Assembly: GCA_018257865.1 (NCBI GenBank)
Contig: JAEUBA010000077.1
Span: 62,001-126,000 of the forward strand
DNA length: 64,000 nt
DNA from: Stereocaulon alpinum
Lineage: Eukaryota > Ascomycota > Lecanoromycetes > Lecanorales > Stereocaulaceae
Reading direction: 5' to 3'
Of the stretch, positions 32,840-44,641 are shown one piece after another. A program made the translations under genes and the position numbers. Numbering within the stretch: the stretch's first letter is position 1; each line of letters opens with the position of its first letter. The notes beneath the pieces were generated by a model, which did no database searches, had not been told where the DNA came from, and worked only from the letters and a program-made list of their open reading frames with translations.

Positions 32840-35800
32840 TCACTGAAAGACATAAACACAGCCCATTCGATCCACACTAACAGTCATCCCTACGGGACTC
32901 TCCAACAACGCAACATCCATAATGGTGTCTAAATGACTCCTTAACAGTTGCTGCTGCTGTGCACTGATGACGGTACTCCTAGGCTGCTTCACGCTTCCCT
33001 TCTTGACCCCCGGACCCGATCCAACAGCAGCATTCGCTGCGGGGGGAGTCTGCTGAGGCATCCTCTCAATATTCAGCGTCAACGAAGTGGTAGGATGCGT
33101 CGTTGAAAAGGTAGGCTGATCTTCTTCGGCGTCGAGGCCACTAACCACCATTGAGGCCTCAGGACGAGTGACGTCCCAGAAGCGGAGTTTGTTGTCAGCG
33201 CCGCCAGTGAGGAAGAAACCGTATTTGCCTTCCCACTTGTCGTCGGGAACATCAACGGCTACGACCATGGCGCGGATGCCTTTGTCATGAGTCCCATTGC
33301 CGCCGCCAGAGGGATCGATAGCTGTAGCGAATCGGCCAAGCATGCCTTCTGGCCTTTCATCATCAACATTCCACGCCTCATAGGCTTTCAGACTGTCCTT
33401 GCTGCTAGGTTTGGTCACACCAGCCCGGAAGACTTCACGACATTCCATCTTATCAATGTCCCAAATTGTGATCTCCGTTTGGCCGGTTCCACCAGCCACG
33501 CAGACACGTTTGCCACTGGTTTTGAAGGGATGAATGAGCAAGCGGTGAATTGGCGTGCCTCCGGCAAGGCCCCAGGCTTTGACGCGAAGGCGGAAACGTA
33601 AGTCCCATAGGTCGAGAACGCCATGTGAAGTGCCAAGTAGCATCCAGTCGTGCCTGTAATTTATACAGAAGCAGGTCGGCGTCCCGTGGTGCACTGGATT
33701 GTTGAACGAGTACAAGATTGTCATATTTCGAAGATCCAGCGCAATGATCCTCGACGTGTTTGTTGCCACTAGTAATACCGAGTTTGTTTCCAACTTAGAG
33801 TGCTCCAACCACACAGCATATTCGCCCTGGGCCAGCTGATACTTTCGCATAACTTTGAGCCTGCCATACTTTGAGGCATCGCTTACCAGAGTGTAGTCAA
33901 CCTTCACGATATTGATGCTGCCATCCGTTGCACCACTGACGAAGGTATGGGTGTTCTCAACAAAGCATAGGCACTTGACTTTGACCCCTTCGCCATGAAT
34001 GTGTGTTTGCCTTGATCGATGAGCGAGGTTGCGCTCCAGCCTCAAAGTGTCCCATACTTTGACGGTGCCATCATCCGATCCTGTAATGAAGAAAACATGA
34101 TCTGGTGAAGGTATGACCCTGTTGATCGGGCCTGTATGCTCACCAAATGTTGCAATGAGCGTTCCTTCGGGTCTCCAAGGCTTGTCAATTCCATGAGCAT
34201 CCGATTTCCTCACCAAATGTCGCTTGCTGCTGACTGGTGTGACTAAAGGTCCAAAATCGTGAACATCGTGTGGGTAGTTTTCTGAGGCGAGAGAGTCAAG
34301 TAGTCTTAACACACTAGGATCGTTTCCATCATAAGTGTGTCCAGCATGTTGTGGATTGGTTGTGTCCCGCTTCTCATCCGTCTCAGTCCGCTTGTCGTGA
34401 GATCGACCTTCTGATGGCTCCCGAGAAAACGGACCATCCACCTTGCCAAAAGCATTCGCTGAAGTTGTGCTTGTTTCAGCTACCGTTCTAGGGGTATCTC
34501 TTCGGTTGAGTAGATTGATAGCACTGGACATGTGTTTGACAGCCCCATTGCGCCCATCCCCGGTTCTCAAAGAATCCGTTGGGGTGAGCGTGCCATCACT
34601 TGGAGCGTTATCGGCTGTGTCAGCCGATTGCCTCCGTGTTTCACCGTCGGAGCTAACAGTAGGTCTGAGACGATCACGTGGTGACGTGGACAAAGGTGAG
34701 GTGAGATTCGGAGACCCGCGTCTCGAAGCGCCTTGAACGGGTCGTGCATGGAGAGTCCCATTTAGCCTTTCTTTTCTGGCATTTGCATATGATTTCTTTC
34801 GTTGCGAGAGGGGATCATCAATGGTGGAGGAAGCATCTAGTAAAGCGTCGGCGATAGTATGAGGTACGGAGCCACGACCGCTCTTAGCTGAAGAAGAGCG
34901 ATGTTCGCCGCCTGACGCTCGGCGGCGAGACTTGGGTTTTCTTCTTTGTGTTTCGAAGAAGATCGTCTGAGGGGTAACGTTCATTTCCTTGAGGCTGAGT
35001 TTGCTGTTCAGAGGTGACAGTGCGCTATCAGGATCGACCTTTGGTCGCTTGTGCGCAGTACGCCATATGTATTCTCTTAAGGCCAACAATTTGAACTCGT
35101 CTTCGGAGCTCATGTTGTTATTTCGTAACCTCTTGATCCATTGCTCATCCTCACTATTCTTGGTGACCTTACTAAGTGCATTAGGCCGTAGATCCTTGGA
35201 AGATATAGTCGGCAGCGTTTGCTCAGGCGAGGCAAAAGAAAAGGTCCTCTGTTGCTGAATGGTCTTCCAAAAGAGACCCCCTTCAGCCTTTAATGCCCAT
35301 GTCTCGGCCACTTCGAGGATGCTTCGACGTAAAGGACGCTTTAGCGCGTCGAGTATGCTCACTTCTGCATAATCGGTGACGGAAGACTTGAGGTATGGCT
35401 GTACCAATGGTGAAACAATGCAGTAGAGGTCTGCTGTCGAGAGATACCGAGTGGCAGTAGACACAAAATGCGCAGCGGCTTCTCGTATCCAAACATTGGG
35501 GTGCACCATGAATCGAGCAACAATGTCTACCATCTCCCAAGTCTTCGACCGCTGGAAGAGGCCAAGCTCCGCCATGCTAGCAAATGATGAGAGGACTTTC
35601 TCAACTACAAATTCTTCTGGGTCCGTCAAGGCTTGGATCATCAGAGGCAGGATGAACTCCTCGAGACTGGTACCGCCCACGAATGTGGCAACTCCAACGA
35701 TTGTCTGGAAGAAAGCGCATTTCAAGGTCCAGTCTCTGTCGTTCAGATAAGTGTTAAGATGACTGAGGATAACATCGTTTGCTTTCGAGCTTCCAAAGAA

Positions 35801-37728
35801 CACGCATAAGCTTGACACGGAACCCAGAAAAGCACGTCTCACAGAGGCATCACTGTCGGTCAACAAGGCTTTCGTGTGCGTCTCAAAGTGCTCTAGTAGG
35901 TCCTGCTTCGCGACATCGAACGAGTTCTGATAAGTCAGATCCGTAGCAGTGCCGTCTTCAGCCTCAGGATCGACACTGGGTACCGATCCATCGGCGCGAA
36001 GAGCTTGTAACATGTCTAGGATCTTTGAAGAGCTGTGTGCCAGCGTGGCCAGGCATGAGGCATAGGTGGCTCGAAGGAGCGGACTTGCTTTAGCACCGGG
36101 CCCCCCAATAAATTGTTGCAGCCGAGGGCGAATGTATTCTGTATAGACATAGGCGTTGACGGGAGAGACTACCGTGATTAGAGCAAGCTATTGAACGTCA
36201 GTGGTCGACATTTTGTATGCAGAATGGAGCGGCTAACCAGCTGAGTCAAAATTCTGAGCGCAGCAACTTTGACAATATCGGCACGGTCATTCAGGAGCGA
36301 CACTACATATGGGAGCACGCGATCAAGCTTCGCTTCGTCCGTGATCCTTTCGGCGAATGCTAGCATAAGATCACAAGCTCGAACTCTAGCGGTAGATCTT
36401 GCAGTATTTCTCAAAGACGATACAACCAGCGTTAGGAAAATCAAGGATCCGTCATCTACAGGACGCCTGCCCACAGTAGTAGCCTTGTGTCTATTGTTTG
36501 GTATGTCGATTTGAACAGGTATGAGTCCCTCTGAAGCCATAGACTGATCCGAATGCGTGTTCTCTTGACCCTTCTCATTTTCATAGCCCAGAAAATAAGA
36601 GATCTTGTCGAAGTCGTAGAAAACCCTGTCAATCCGATCATCGGCTTCACCAAAATTCGCGGTCTCTGGCAGCACTGGTGAGCGGCCAGAGGATGGATCG
36701 GTGACCAAGCCCATATACTGATGAAGGAAGCTGTAGAAATACTCTGGAAAAGCTTTTCGGCGCCAGAAATTCAGGTATTCCTCAGCTGAATATCTTGATT
36801 CAGGCTCTAGTTGAATCATGTGGCTGACAAGCTCACGCACATCTTTGTCCTGGAGCTTGCTGAGATAACCATATTGCGGATCGTATTCGCCTTTCCTGTA
36901 TTTGTACAACTGGCTTAAAGAAAATATGGGAGCCTCTAGAAAAAGCTCAGCAATTACACAGCCGACACTGAAGATATCCATAGCCCATGTAACTCCCCGC
37001 CCGTCATCCTTGTCGTCTACTCCGAGGAACCTTTCTGGAGCAAGATAGCAAGTCCTTCTGCCCGAGGTGTCAAAGTAATAGGAAAAGTCCGCCGGGTTGT
37101 CCTCAGGGAGGTACGTCTTTTTGAAGGATGATGAATAGTCCGTCAGGTACAACCAATTCCACGAGGTGACCAGAACGTTCTCGGTCTTGATATCGCCATG
37201 GTATACATTGCGGGCATGAGAGTCTCGTAGAGCGCAGAGAAGCTGGTATGCAAGCCATTTCTTCTCGATGTCTTCCAGGAATGGGCGCGTGCTTTCAGAA
37301 TTAGCTGAGTAGGCGGGATATCATAGTGGGACGAACCTCATGCGGTCGTACAGCGAGCTGTAGAAGTACTGTCTGACTAGGTACCCGTTTGCACTGGTCT
37401 CAAATATACGTTGGTAGCCAAGGGCATTCGGGACATCGTTGAGTTTGTCACGCTCTGCTGCGACGGCCGTTAGCCATGCTCATCCACGAAAGCGCCGGCA
37501 CGTCACCTACTCACACCGGATATCTCTAACGTACTTTCCCAGGTCCAGTGAGGGGTACGGTTTCATCACCAGCTTAACGACCACAAGGCCATGCTGATTT
37601 CTCGCTCGGACGCTCTTCATAAAGCGGGCTGTCCCCAGTGGCTTCTCATACGTAAGGTCCGAGAGCTCAGGCACATCGATCCCTGCGGACCCCGCTGACA
37701 CGGTTGCCAGCGAGTATGTTTGGCCCAT
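32840..37728 (-). CDS. VPS15: Vps15, regulatory kinase-like subunit of PI3-kinase Vps34
   Basis: Four exons on the complement encode roughly 1,550-1,600 residues. MGQTYSLA has Gly2 for N-myristoylation. The kinase-like domain contains the VVVKLVMKPY lysine, catalytic-loop variant HGDIKTENVLVTSWNWLYLTD and YLAPERF. The absence of a glycine loop and the altered DFG (TDYS) are usual for Vps15. HEAT-type helical repeats follow (for example VVSLLNDRADIVKVAALRIL). The C-terminal WD40 propeller includes HTGPINRVIPSPDHVFFITG, then SDDGTVKVWDT, and FFLTGGADNKLRFWDV. Vps15 anchors and activates Vps34 in autophagy and endosomal complexes. A charged 190-residue disordered insert separates HEAT and WD40. 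Final codon context is normal. Confidence 0.95.
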
Positions 37729-38258
37729 CTCTGGAGCTGTCTAATGTCACCGTGTTTGGGCTGGTGAATTGTCTAGTCTCCGCATTGTTGGCATGGCTTG
37801 CGGCGTCTCACCGCTTACATTGGAAGAGAGTTGGAAGTTCTGTCAGCATATCATATATCTGGTTTTGGCGAATGCGATGACATGCTATTTTCGTGGTAGC
37901 TCTGGAGAACATAGCTGCCTGGTATTGATATATACTACGGGTAGGTCGATAGGTTCTTATGACCAGGACCTTGATCTCGTGCCAATCTTGTACAGCGCTT
38001 CCTACAGCATACACTGACTGCGAGATGATCTTGGAGATTCCTAGACGTTCCCAGTTGCGAAATCGAGAGCCAGTTAGCATGTGTGCGCAGTTGGTATGCA
38101 CGAGCTGTTCCATAGCTGAACGCATCGTGCAAAGATTTCATGAGTTCTATTCTTCCATATTATTTCATGCTGTCTATATCACATCATAGCCAATGCAGTG
38201 TAGTGGACCTCCTCGACAGGCCTTCATCTGGCACTCTGCCTTCCCGTCCACCATCCGT
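37729..38258. other. upstream region of VPS15
   Basis: About 530 bp between VPS15 start and the stop of the next minus-strand gene. Overlapping short frames only. Confidence 0.45.
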
Positions 38259-38808
38259 CTAAGTCTTAGGCCCAAAGGCGCCTTTCTTCTTCAAAATCTC
38301 TTCTTCCTCAGCTTGAATTTCAGCGTCAATCTTTGCACCCTTCGAAGGTTCATTGCCATGATTTCTAGCCTGGACAGGTTGTGCTTTGTCAGCGGTGGAC
38401 GTTTCCCAGGCCGGAGGAATTCATGGGAAAGGAGAGTGAACCATACTGGCAGTGTGGGATCTTTCTTATACTCTTCTGCCTCTTTGCTCTGAGGTTCGGG
38501 CTCATTCTGGCGCTTTGGGATGGTCAGCTATGAAGGCAGGTTCCTGGGATGAGCTCAGATACCTTCTCCTCACGAGCGAGCTTGTTTGCAATTGTTCTCT
38601 GATCCTCTGGTTACACACAGTCAGCATCCTGATTCACCTGAACGAGCTTTATGGTATTCACTATTCACATACTAGAGTCATTGGCCAGATGGCTGTTTGG
38701 CTGCCCCTCCTTGTATCTCTCTGCATCATTTATCTCTGAGTCTTTCATGTTACGCTGATCGCCCGCCTCGTACACTCCACGCCCACCGACATTAGAAGTT
38801 CCGCTCAT
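38259..38808 (-). CDS. small conserved hydrophilic fungal protein (118 aa)
   Basis: Four exons on the complement encode 118 residues. MSGTSNVGGRGVYEAGDQRN is followed by KDQRTIANKLAREEK, EPEPQSKEAEEYKKDPTLPA, NHGNEPSKGAKIDAEIQAE and a Lys-rich end. All joins are in frame with good GT...AG signals. The conserved pattern GGRGVYExGDQRN...TIANKLA...KDPTLPA...HGNEPSKGAKID is one I recall from hypothetical proteins across Pezizomycotina. It is entirely hydrophilic, with no membrane span or signal. No function is known to me. Confidence 0.8.
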
Positions 38809-39540
38809 GTTTGCCGCTTCTAGGAGTATGGCGGTGTTGGGCTTAGGTTCCAGTGTATCTATCAAAGTTGTGTATCTTGTAGAACTAGTTGGTGCAAGCA
38901 TCGACTTTAGGTGGGAAAATGCCATGACGTATGCTGCGCGTCTAAATTTACGCGCACCACAACACGAATTGCATGATCTCATGTGTTTTTCAACACGTCA
39001 GGTCTAGCAAATATTGAGAAACAATGGCACTGGGAGTAGAAGTCAATATTAGAGGTTTCTAATGAGGTGTATACTCTTTCCAAGAGCTATGCGGTGGGAC
39101 GAAGCCACCATGCTACTTGACTAATTTCCTTGTAGGTGAGGATTAGAGGTACCGGGCCAGCATTGCAGCCATGAAGCGCTCTACGGTATTAACCTACCAT
39201 ATACTTGCAGGTGCTTCGCAAATTTTGAGCTAGACTTTGCTTCCAAAGACCATAGGAGTGTACAATCGTTGGTTGACTAAGGCTTCATGTCAACCATCAA
39301 TTGAGATATTCGAACTGAGAGCCGGCCAAAAGGTTCGTGTTCTGAGCTCGGTTGGACAAGAAGTACGAGATTGAGCGCGAGCGATGACGAGAAGCGTGGA
39401 AAGAATGATATTGAAGATAGGTTGTGTCCATGGTTGAAGGCCTCATTTGTCGTCTACATGTCGAAGTCTATGGGTATCGTCACAAGCGTCTATGAACAAC
39501 ATTACCACCCATGAATGAATATCCGATCTTTTCCCTGAAG
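38809..39540. other. intergenic, no gene recognised
   Basis: Upstream region of the small conserved gene and 3' flank of GUA1. No supportable frame. Confidence 0.45.
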
Positions 39541-41962
39541 TTATTCCATCTCAATTGTGCCTTATGAATCGTTAGCATTTTCCGGTCTTGTACTATCGGA
39601 TGGGCTCTTACCTGGCGGTTTGCTTGTGATATCGTACAACACCCTGGTGATCCCCTCCACCTCATTGGTGATTCTGCTTGACACCCTGTCAAGGAAGGTG
39701 CGGTTCTCGATATCGAAATGAGTCCTCACAGCGGTCATGAAGTCAGTCGTTTCGACCTGGGTGACTCTTAGTTACCACACGAATGTGTAGGTTTCTGAAA
39801 GTGGACACTTACAGCTCTTAGGCTGATGATCTGTCCATATTCGCGTTTATCTCCCATTACACCGACAGCTCTGACCGGCAACAAAGCCGCAAAGGCTTGG
39901 CTTGTTTTGCGGTATAAGTCATTTGCTATGAGCTCATCTATGAATATTTTGTCGGCTTGACGAGCGATCCGCAACTGAGATTCAGTGACCTCTCCAAGCA
40001 CCCTTACGGCTAAACCTGGCCCTGTACGTGGATTAGACTGTTGCCGTAGCTTGTGGAAAGATGAGGCATACCTGGGAAAGGGTGTCTCCACACAAGGTCC
40101 TCTGGTATACCAAGTTTTGTCCCCTAGAACATGGTGAATAAGGCCTCTAGGTTGTTTTCGCTGGTACTGACCAGTATCCGGACTTCGTCTTTGAACAGCT
40201 CCCTTAGCGGTTCGATGAGCTTTAGACGCATTGCTGCGGGTAGACCACCAACATTGTGGTGAGATTTAATGGTTTCGCTAGGGCCTAAAGGGCGTAAGCA
40301 GGGCTTCAATTTCAAACATTTCGGTAAATCCAGCTTACCTTTAAAGGAGAGTGACTCAATCACATCGGGATACTGCTCGTATCAGTAAGCTTAGCGGGTG
40401 TCATAATTCTATGTACGTACCAGTGTGCCTTGGAGAAGCCATTCAATGTCGCCAGCATTGGGGGAGTTCGCGGCCGCTGCTTCCACTTTGTGGGCTTCCT
40501 CCTGAAAAACCTCGATGAAGTTACGGCCAATGATCTTTCTCTTCTGTTCCGGATCGGTAATTCCCTTCAACTCCCCAAGGAAGCGCTGGCCTGCATCTAC
40601 GACTGTCAATTGTATACCGAGGTGCTTTGTCAAGGTCTTATGCACAGTTTTGGCTTCATCTTGACGCAACAAGCCATTATCGACCTGCAAAGCCTTAGTA
40701 TTTTACAGGGTCTTTGGGTATTTTGCTTACCAGAACAGCATGGAATCGGCCCCCGATAGCTTCGTTCATAAGCTTGGCAGCCACCTATCAAGGTTTTAAC
40801 GCCAGAACTCGTGCGTATTGCATTGTCACACCACATACTGTACTGTCCACTCCTCCACTCACAGCACCAATAACTTGGCCTTTCTCACCAACGAGCGATC
40901 TTATACGCGCGATCTCTTTCCTCTTAAATTCCTGCATTGTCCAATGTTGTCTGGCGGTGCAGATCTCCACTGCAAAATTCCTTAGCAGCTCAGTCCCTTT
41001 GGGAGTGTGGGAAACCTCGGGATGGAATCTTTCAATCATCAGAGACGGTATTCGATCGGGAAAATAACCATAGGACACTCACTGAATGCCATAGTATGGT
41101 TTTGTATCGTGAACAATACCAGCAAAGGGCGCGTTGGGAGTATCTGCGATGACCGTGAAAGATGCTGGGATATGTGATAGCTTGTCGCCTGTATGAACAA
41201 CTTGAGCGGTCATTGTTTTGATCTTTAATAGATAGTCAATTACCATGAGACATCCAGACATCCAAGTCATTGCCAAGGCCCTGGAACAGCTTATCTAAAT
41301 GGTCTGCTTCACCCTTATGTTTCTCGATTTTCAATTTAGCATGGCCGTATTCACGCTTCTCGCCAGCAAGCACATTTTCGTTGTTGTGGTGCCATGCAAT
41401 TTCTTGTAAGCCATAACATATGCCTAAGATCGGGACATTTAGTTGAGAGAGTTGAGCCCAATTCACATGCGGTGCGCCCTTTTCGTAAACAGAGTACTGG
41501 ATATGTCCACATCTAGTAAGTTGGTAACCTAAAAGTCTGTTCAAGAGCTACTTACGGGACCCCCAGAAAGTATGATGCCTGTAGTGTTTAAGCAAACTCA
41601 AAAGCAAAACGTTGGGCATCTGACCAACCTTTTGGCTTCCATGAAAGGTCAAGGATCTTAGCTGTGCATGGTAGAAGCTCTGAGTAGATCTGGAGGTCTA
41701 CACTTTTTAGACTCATGCTTACGATATGTATAGACTGAAGGTTGATTTACCACGTAGACGTCTCGTAATCAAGTGTGAGTACCTATCTGTAGGTCAACTC
41801 TGCAGGTCCTGCGCCTTCCTAGCGTTGCACTGACTGGGAACCGAAGTCAAGAACCAGCTAATGTGCTATCAGCAAGAAACATTTCCCGCGTATTGTTCTA
41901 CGTACAAGTGTGTCAAAGGTCGAACTAGGTGGTGCCGTGGCCGGCTCACCACTTGTTTCCAT
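39541..41962 (-). CDS. GUA1: GMP synthase (glutamine-hydrolysing)
   Basis: About a dozen exons on the complement give an intact protein of roughly 540 residues converting XMP to GMP. The start [19 protein letters not shown] joins [18 protein letters not shown] and [15 protein letters not shown] through three small introns. The class I glutamine amidotransferase has GIILSGGP, catalytic Cys in [13 protein letters not shown], and [11 protein letters not shown] (His/Glu). The ATP pyrophosphatase loop is [16 protein letters not shown], followed by [16 protein letters not shown] and [20 protein letters not shown]. The end, [16 protein letters not shown], is canonical. All key residues are kept, so it should be active. 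It is unusually intron-rich for this enzyme. It diverges from BCP1 across 214 bp. Confidence 0.95.
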
Positions 41963-42176
41963 GTTCTAGATCCAGAAAGAATTGGTAGAGCTGAACGCAA
42001 TAAGTTCATACTAAAGAGAAGAAATGTCACGAAGATTTCGTGTCTTTGGAGGGCTTCAACCCTTATCGATTGCATAAGGCTGCGGGCAAGATCGCGTGAG
42101 AAGGCAATTTTTCCCGAGTGCTCTTCTCCACAGGCAGGTCGTGCTTCGAACGTACCAACAGGCTTGACAATTCACA

Positions 42177-43152
42177 ATGGCGAAGCGAAAGGAGATAATA
42201 GACGAATGTATGAAAGAGCAAGAGTCTGCAGAAAGCAGCTCCGACGAAAGCAGCAGCGAAGATGTACGCAACATTGAACAGTATCTCCAACCAAAGCTAA
42301 TCTAATTGGCAGGACACAGATATGCTAGACGTCGAATTCGAATGGTTTGATCCACAGCCCGAGCACGACTTCCATGGCCTGAAGACTCTCCTACGGCAAC
42401 TGTTCGATGTTGATGCACAGTCCTTCGATCTTAGTGCTCTCACAGACCTAATACTGGCGCAACCTCTATTAGGGTCTACTGTCAAAGTGGAGGGCAATGA
42501 GAGCGATCCTTATGCTTTCCTTACCGTGCTCAACACGCATGAACATAAGGTAATCGGTGCATTCAACTTCGGGCGAACGCTGTCCTGACATGAGCTCAAG
42601 GACAAACCCATCATCCAACAGTTGACCCGATACATCGAATCACAATGCAAGCAGAATACCGACCTCTCGCAGCTCGGAACATTCCTGACACCCTCAAATG
42701 AAACTCGGGTTGGCCTTGTGCTTACTGAAAGATTGATCAATATCCCCTCCGAGGTGGTGCCACCAATGTACAAGATGCTATTAGAGGAAATTTCGTGGGC
42801 AATTGAGGAGAAGGAACCATACAATTTCACTCACTACCTAATCTTCTCGAAAACCTACCGAGAAGTCGCATCAGCTTTGGATGAAGAGGACACACCTAAG
42901 GCAAAGAAGCACAAGAAAGCTGCCAAGAAAGGGTCCTCAGAAATGTTCTATTTTCACCCTGAGGATGAGGTTCTGCAGAGACACGCTGTGGCTTCTGGGA
43001 GCTTTGGCTATTTGAAGGAGGCCGCAGGATCGGATTCCAAGAGGACCTTTCAAGAGCTTGGTGTCAAGCCAGAAGGACACATGATATTAATAGAGGCTGC
43101 TAAATTCGAAGGAGCCGTCAAAGCTCTTCAGGAATACTTCAATCAAAGCTAA
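42177..43152 (+). CDS. BCP1: Bcp1/BCCIP-like nuclear protein
   Basis: Exons 42177-42263, 42313-42549 and 42601-43152 encode 291 residues. An acidic/serine N-terminus (ECMKEQESAESSSDESSSED) leads into DVEFEWFDPQPEHDFHGLKT, then LLRQLFDVDAQ, then RVGLVLTERLINIPSEVVPP and YNFTHYLIFSKTYREV, with FYFHPEDEVL near the end. These blocks define the Bcp1/BCCIP family. In yeast Bcp1 is a chaperone and export factor for ribosomal protein Rpl23 and affects Mss4 export. A Lys-rich stretch (KAKKHKKAAKKG) could be a nuclear signal. Introns are 49 and 51 nt. Confidence 0.94.
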
Positions 43153-43212
43153 TAACTCTATTCTTTTTCTATGGCAAGAACTCCTATAAGCATTGACGCA
43201 ACCTATGGCGCT

Positions 43213-44130
43213 CTACTCCCACTCCGTGCCCTTGAGTCGTTGCATCAGGTACTCCACTTCCACCACCTTTGTTAGTGGTATCACAGTTTCCTGATCAAAT
43301 TAATAGCTGAAATTGATAGCGTCTTACCGTAATGATGGGGGACGACGTGCTTACCTCATACATCGCTACCACGGCATCTACGTTAATCTTCCCCTCGCCT
43401 TCAGCACCAATACTCGGATCAGTGCCGTACGTCCTTGCCTTCAACCGGAGTCGTTCCAGTACTTTCTTTTCAACCTTGGCATTGGTGATAGCTGCATCGA
43501 TTTCCCCACGATTTTCGTCTCGTATCAACTTTACGAATCTATCCGTTTCTTGCTGGAACTTCGATTCGGCGACGAACTTGCCAAAGTGAATTCTGCGAGA
43601 CAGGGCTTGGAGACATGCTACATCACAGGTTGCAGCGGACCCATAATTTTCTTGCTTCTCGCCACGATCTTCTCGTCCAAATTCTCTACAAACCCGCGGC
43701 AGAATGACCTCGATGTACTTCCGTTTGATCTCCAGGTTGACATTGACATTGTTGGCATGCAAGATCTTGGGATAGTCTAGGGGCTGGAGGATTGGCTTCT
43801 GAACGGCATCGGGAAAGAATGCATATTCATCCGGTGATTCATAGCGGCGCACAAGCGACTGGAGGCGTTCTTGCTCCCTGAGCATCCAATCAAACAAGCT
43901 CAGGTCGCTGCCTGGGATTTGGACCCCGCCTGGTACGTAGATAGTCGGGTTCAGTGGAAATTGGACGCGCTCTATGAGATGAAATGTTATCGTATCCTCA
44001 AGTCGTCTGTGCTTTGTCAGCTAGCCCGGGTCACTCGATCATTCTGTAGTAGTCCATACACCAGTTGAAAGCGGATGTTGGCTAAGTCCAATGCTTTTGA
44101 CGCATCAGAGAGGTCAATTGCAGTGTCCAT
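43213..44130 (-). CDS. ARO7: chorismate mutase
   Basis: Exons on the complement encode about 265 residues of an all-helical AroQ-type chorismate mutase, converting chorismate to prephenate for Phe/Tyr synthesis. [21 protein letters not shown], then QLV joined to [20 protein letters not shown], carries the active-site Arg and Glu region; [43 protein letters not shown] and [18 protein letters not shown] follow, and the C-terminus is [17 protein letters not shown]. Length and the regulatory-domain helices match the allosteric fungal enzyme (Trp activated, Tyr inhibited in yeast). Divergent from MDV1. Confidence 0.95.
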
Positions 44131-44641
44131 AACTTCAAAGACTATTCGTCGCCACGTTTGCAGAAAGAGAAAGCTTTCAGACAGCGAGATAAATAAGTCA
44201 AAGGTAGTGTGACAAACACTATGCAGGTCAGACTTCCAAGGCTCCTGTGAAGCACACCGCACCTTCCGGCGGAGACGCAAGCATCCGCGAACGACTCCGC
44301 AGAGTTATGTCCAAATGCCCAGCGTCCGACCCTGCATGGTACAAAGGAGAGTCTAATCACAGAAGAGACGAATGAACAAGCTGCTGCCCGAGATCATGGC
44401 ACAATGCCAGCTAGTTGAACGGAATCGATCGAGAATGACGATTTCGGTAGGTTGACTTCTCAGCCCTATAAACCGGCATTTAGTTCTACATTCGCCGTCA
44501 TCAGATGCTCAACGTGCTCGTGTGCATCAACAAGGTACATTAACAAAAGGCATATGAGCTATACACTTGGAACTACTCAAGATATATGGTCTACGGATAT
44601 GCAGCCAATATAAGATTGGATCACGCCGAGGTGCTTGCGGA
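44131..44641. promoter_or_regulatory. divergent upstream region ARO7/MDV1
   Basis: About 510 bp between divergent starts. Possible TATA-like word GATATATGG near 44580. No Gcn4-type TGACTC site was looked for exhaustively. Confidence 0.4.

Noticed and set aside
41720..41890. Apparent frameshift at the N-terminus of GMP synthase
   Set aside because: Resolved by two introns: LVLDFGSQ joins [10 protein letters not shown] and then [10 protein letters not shown] with normal splice sites.
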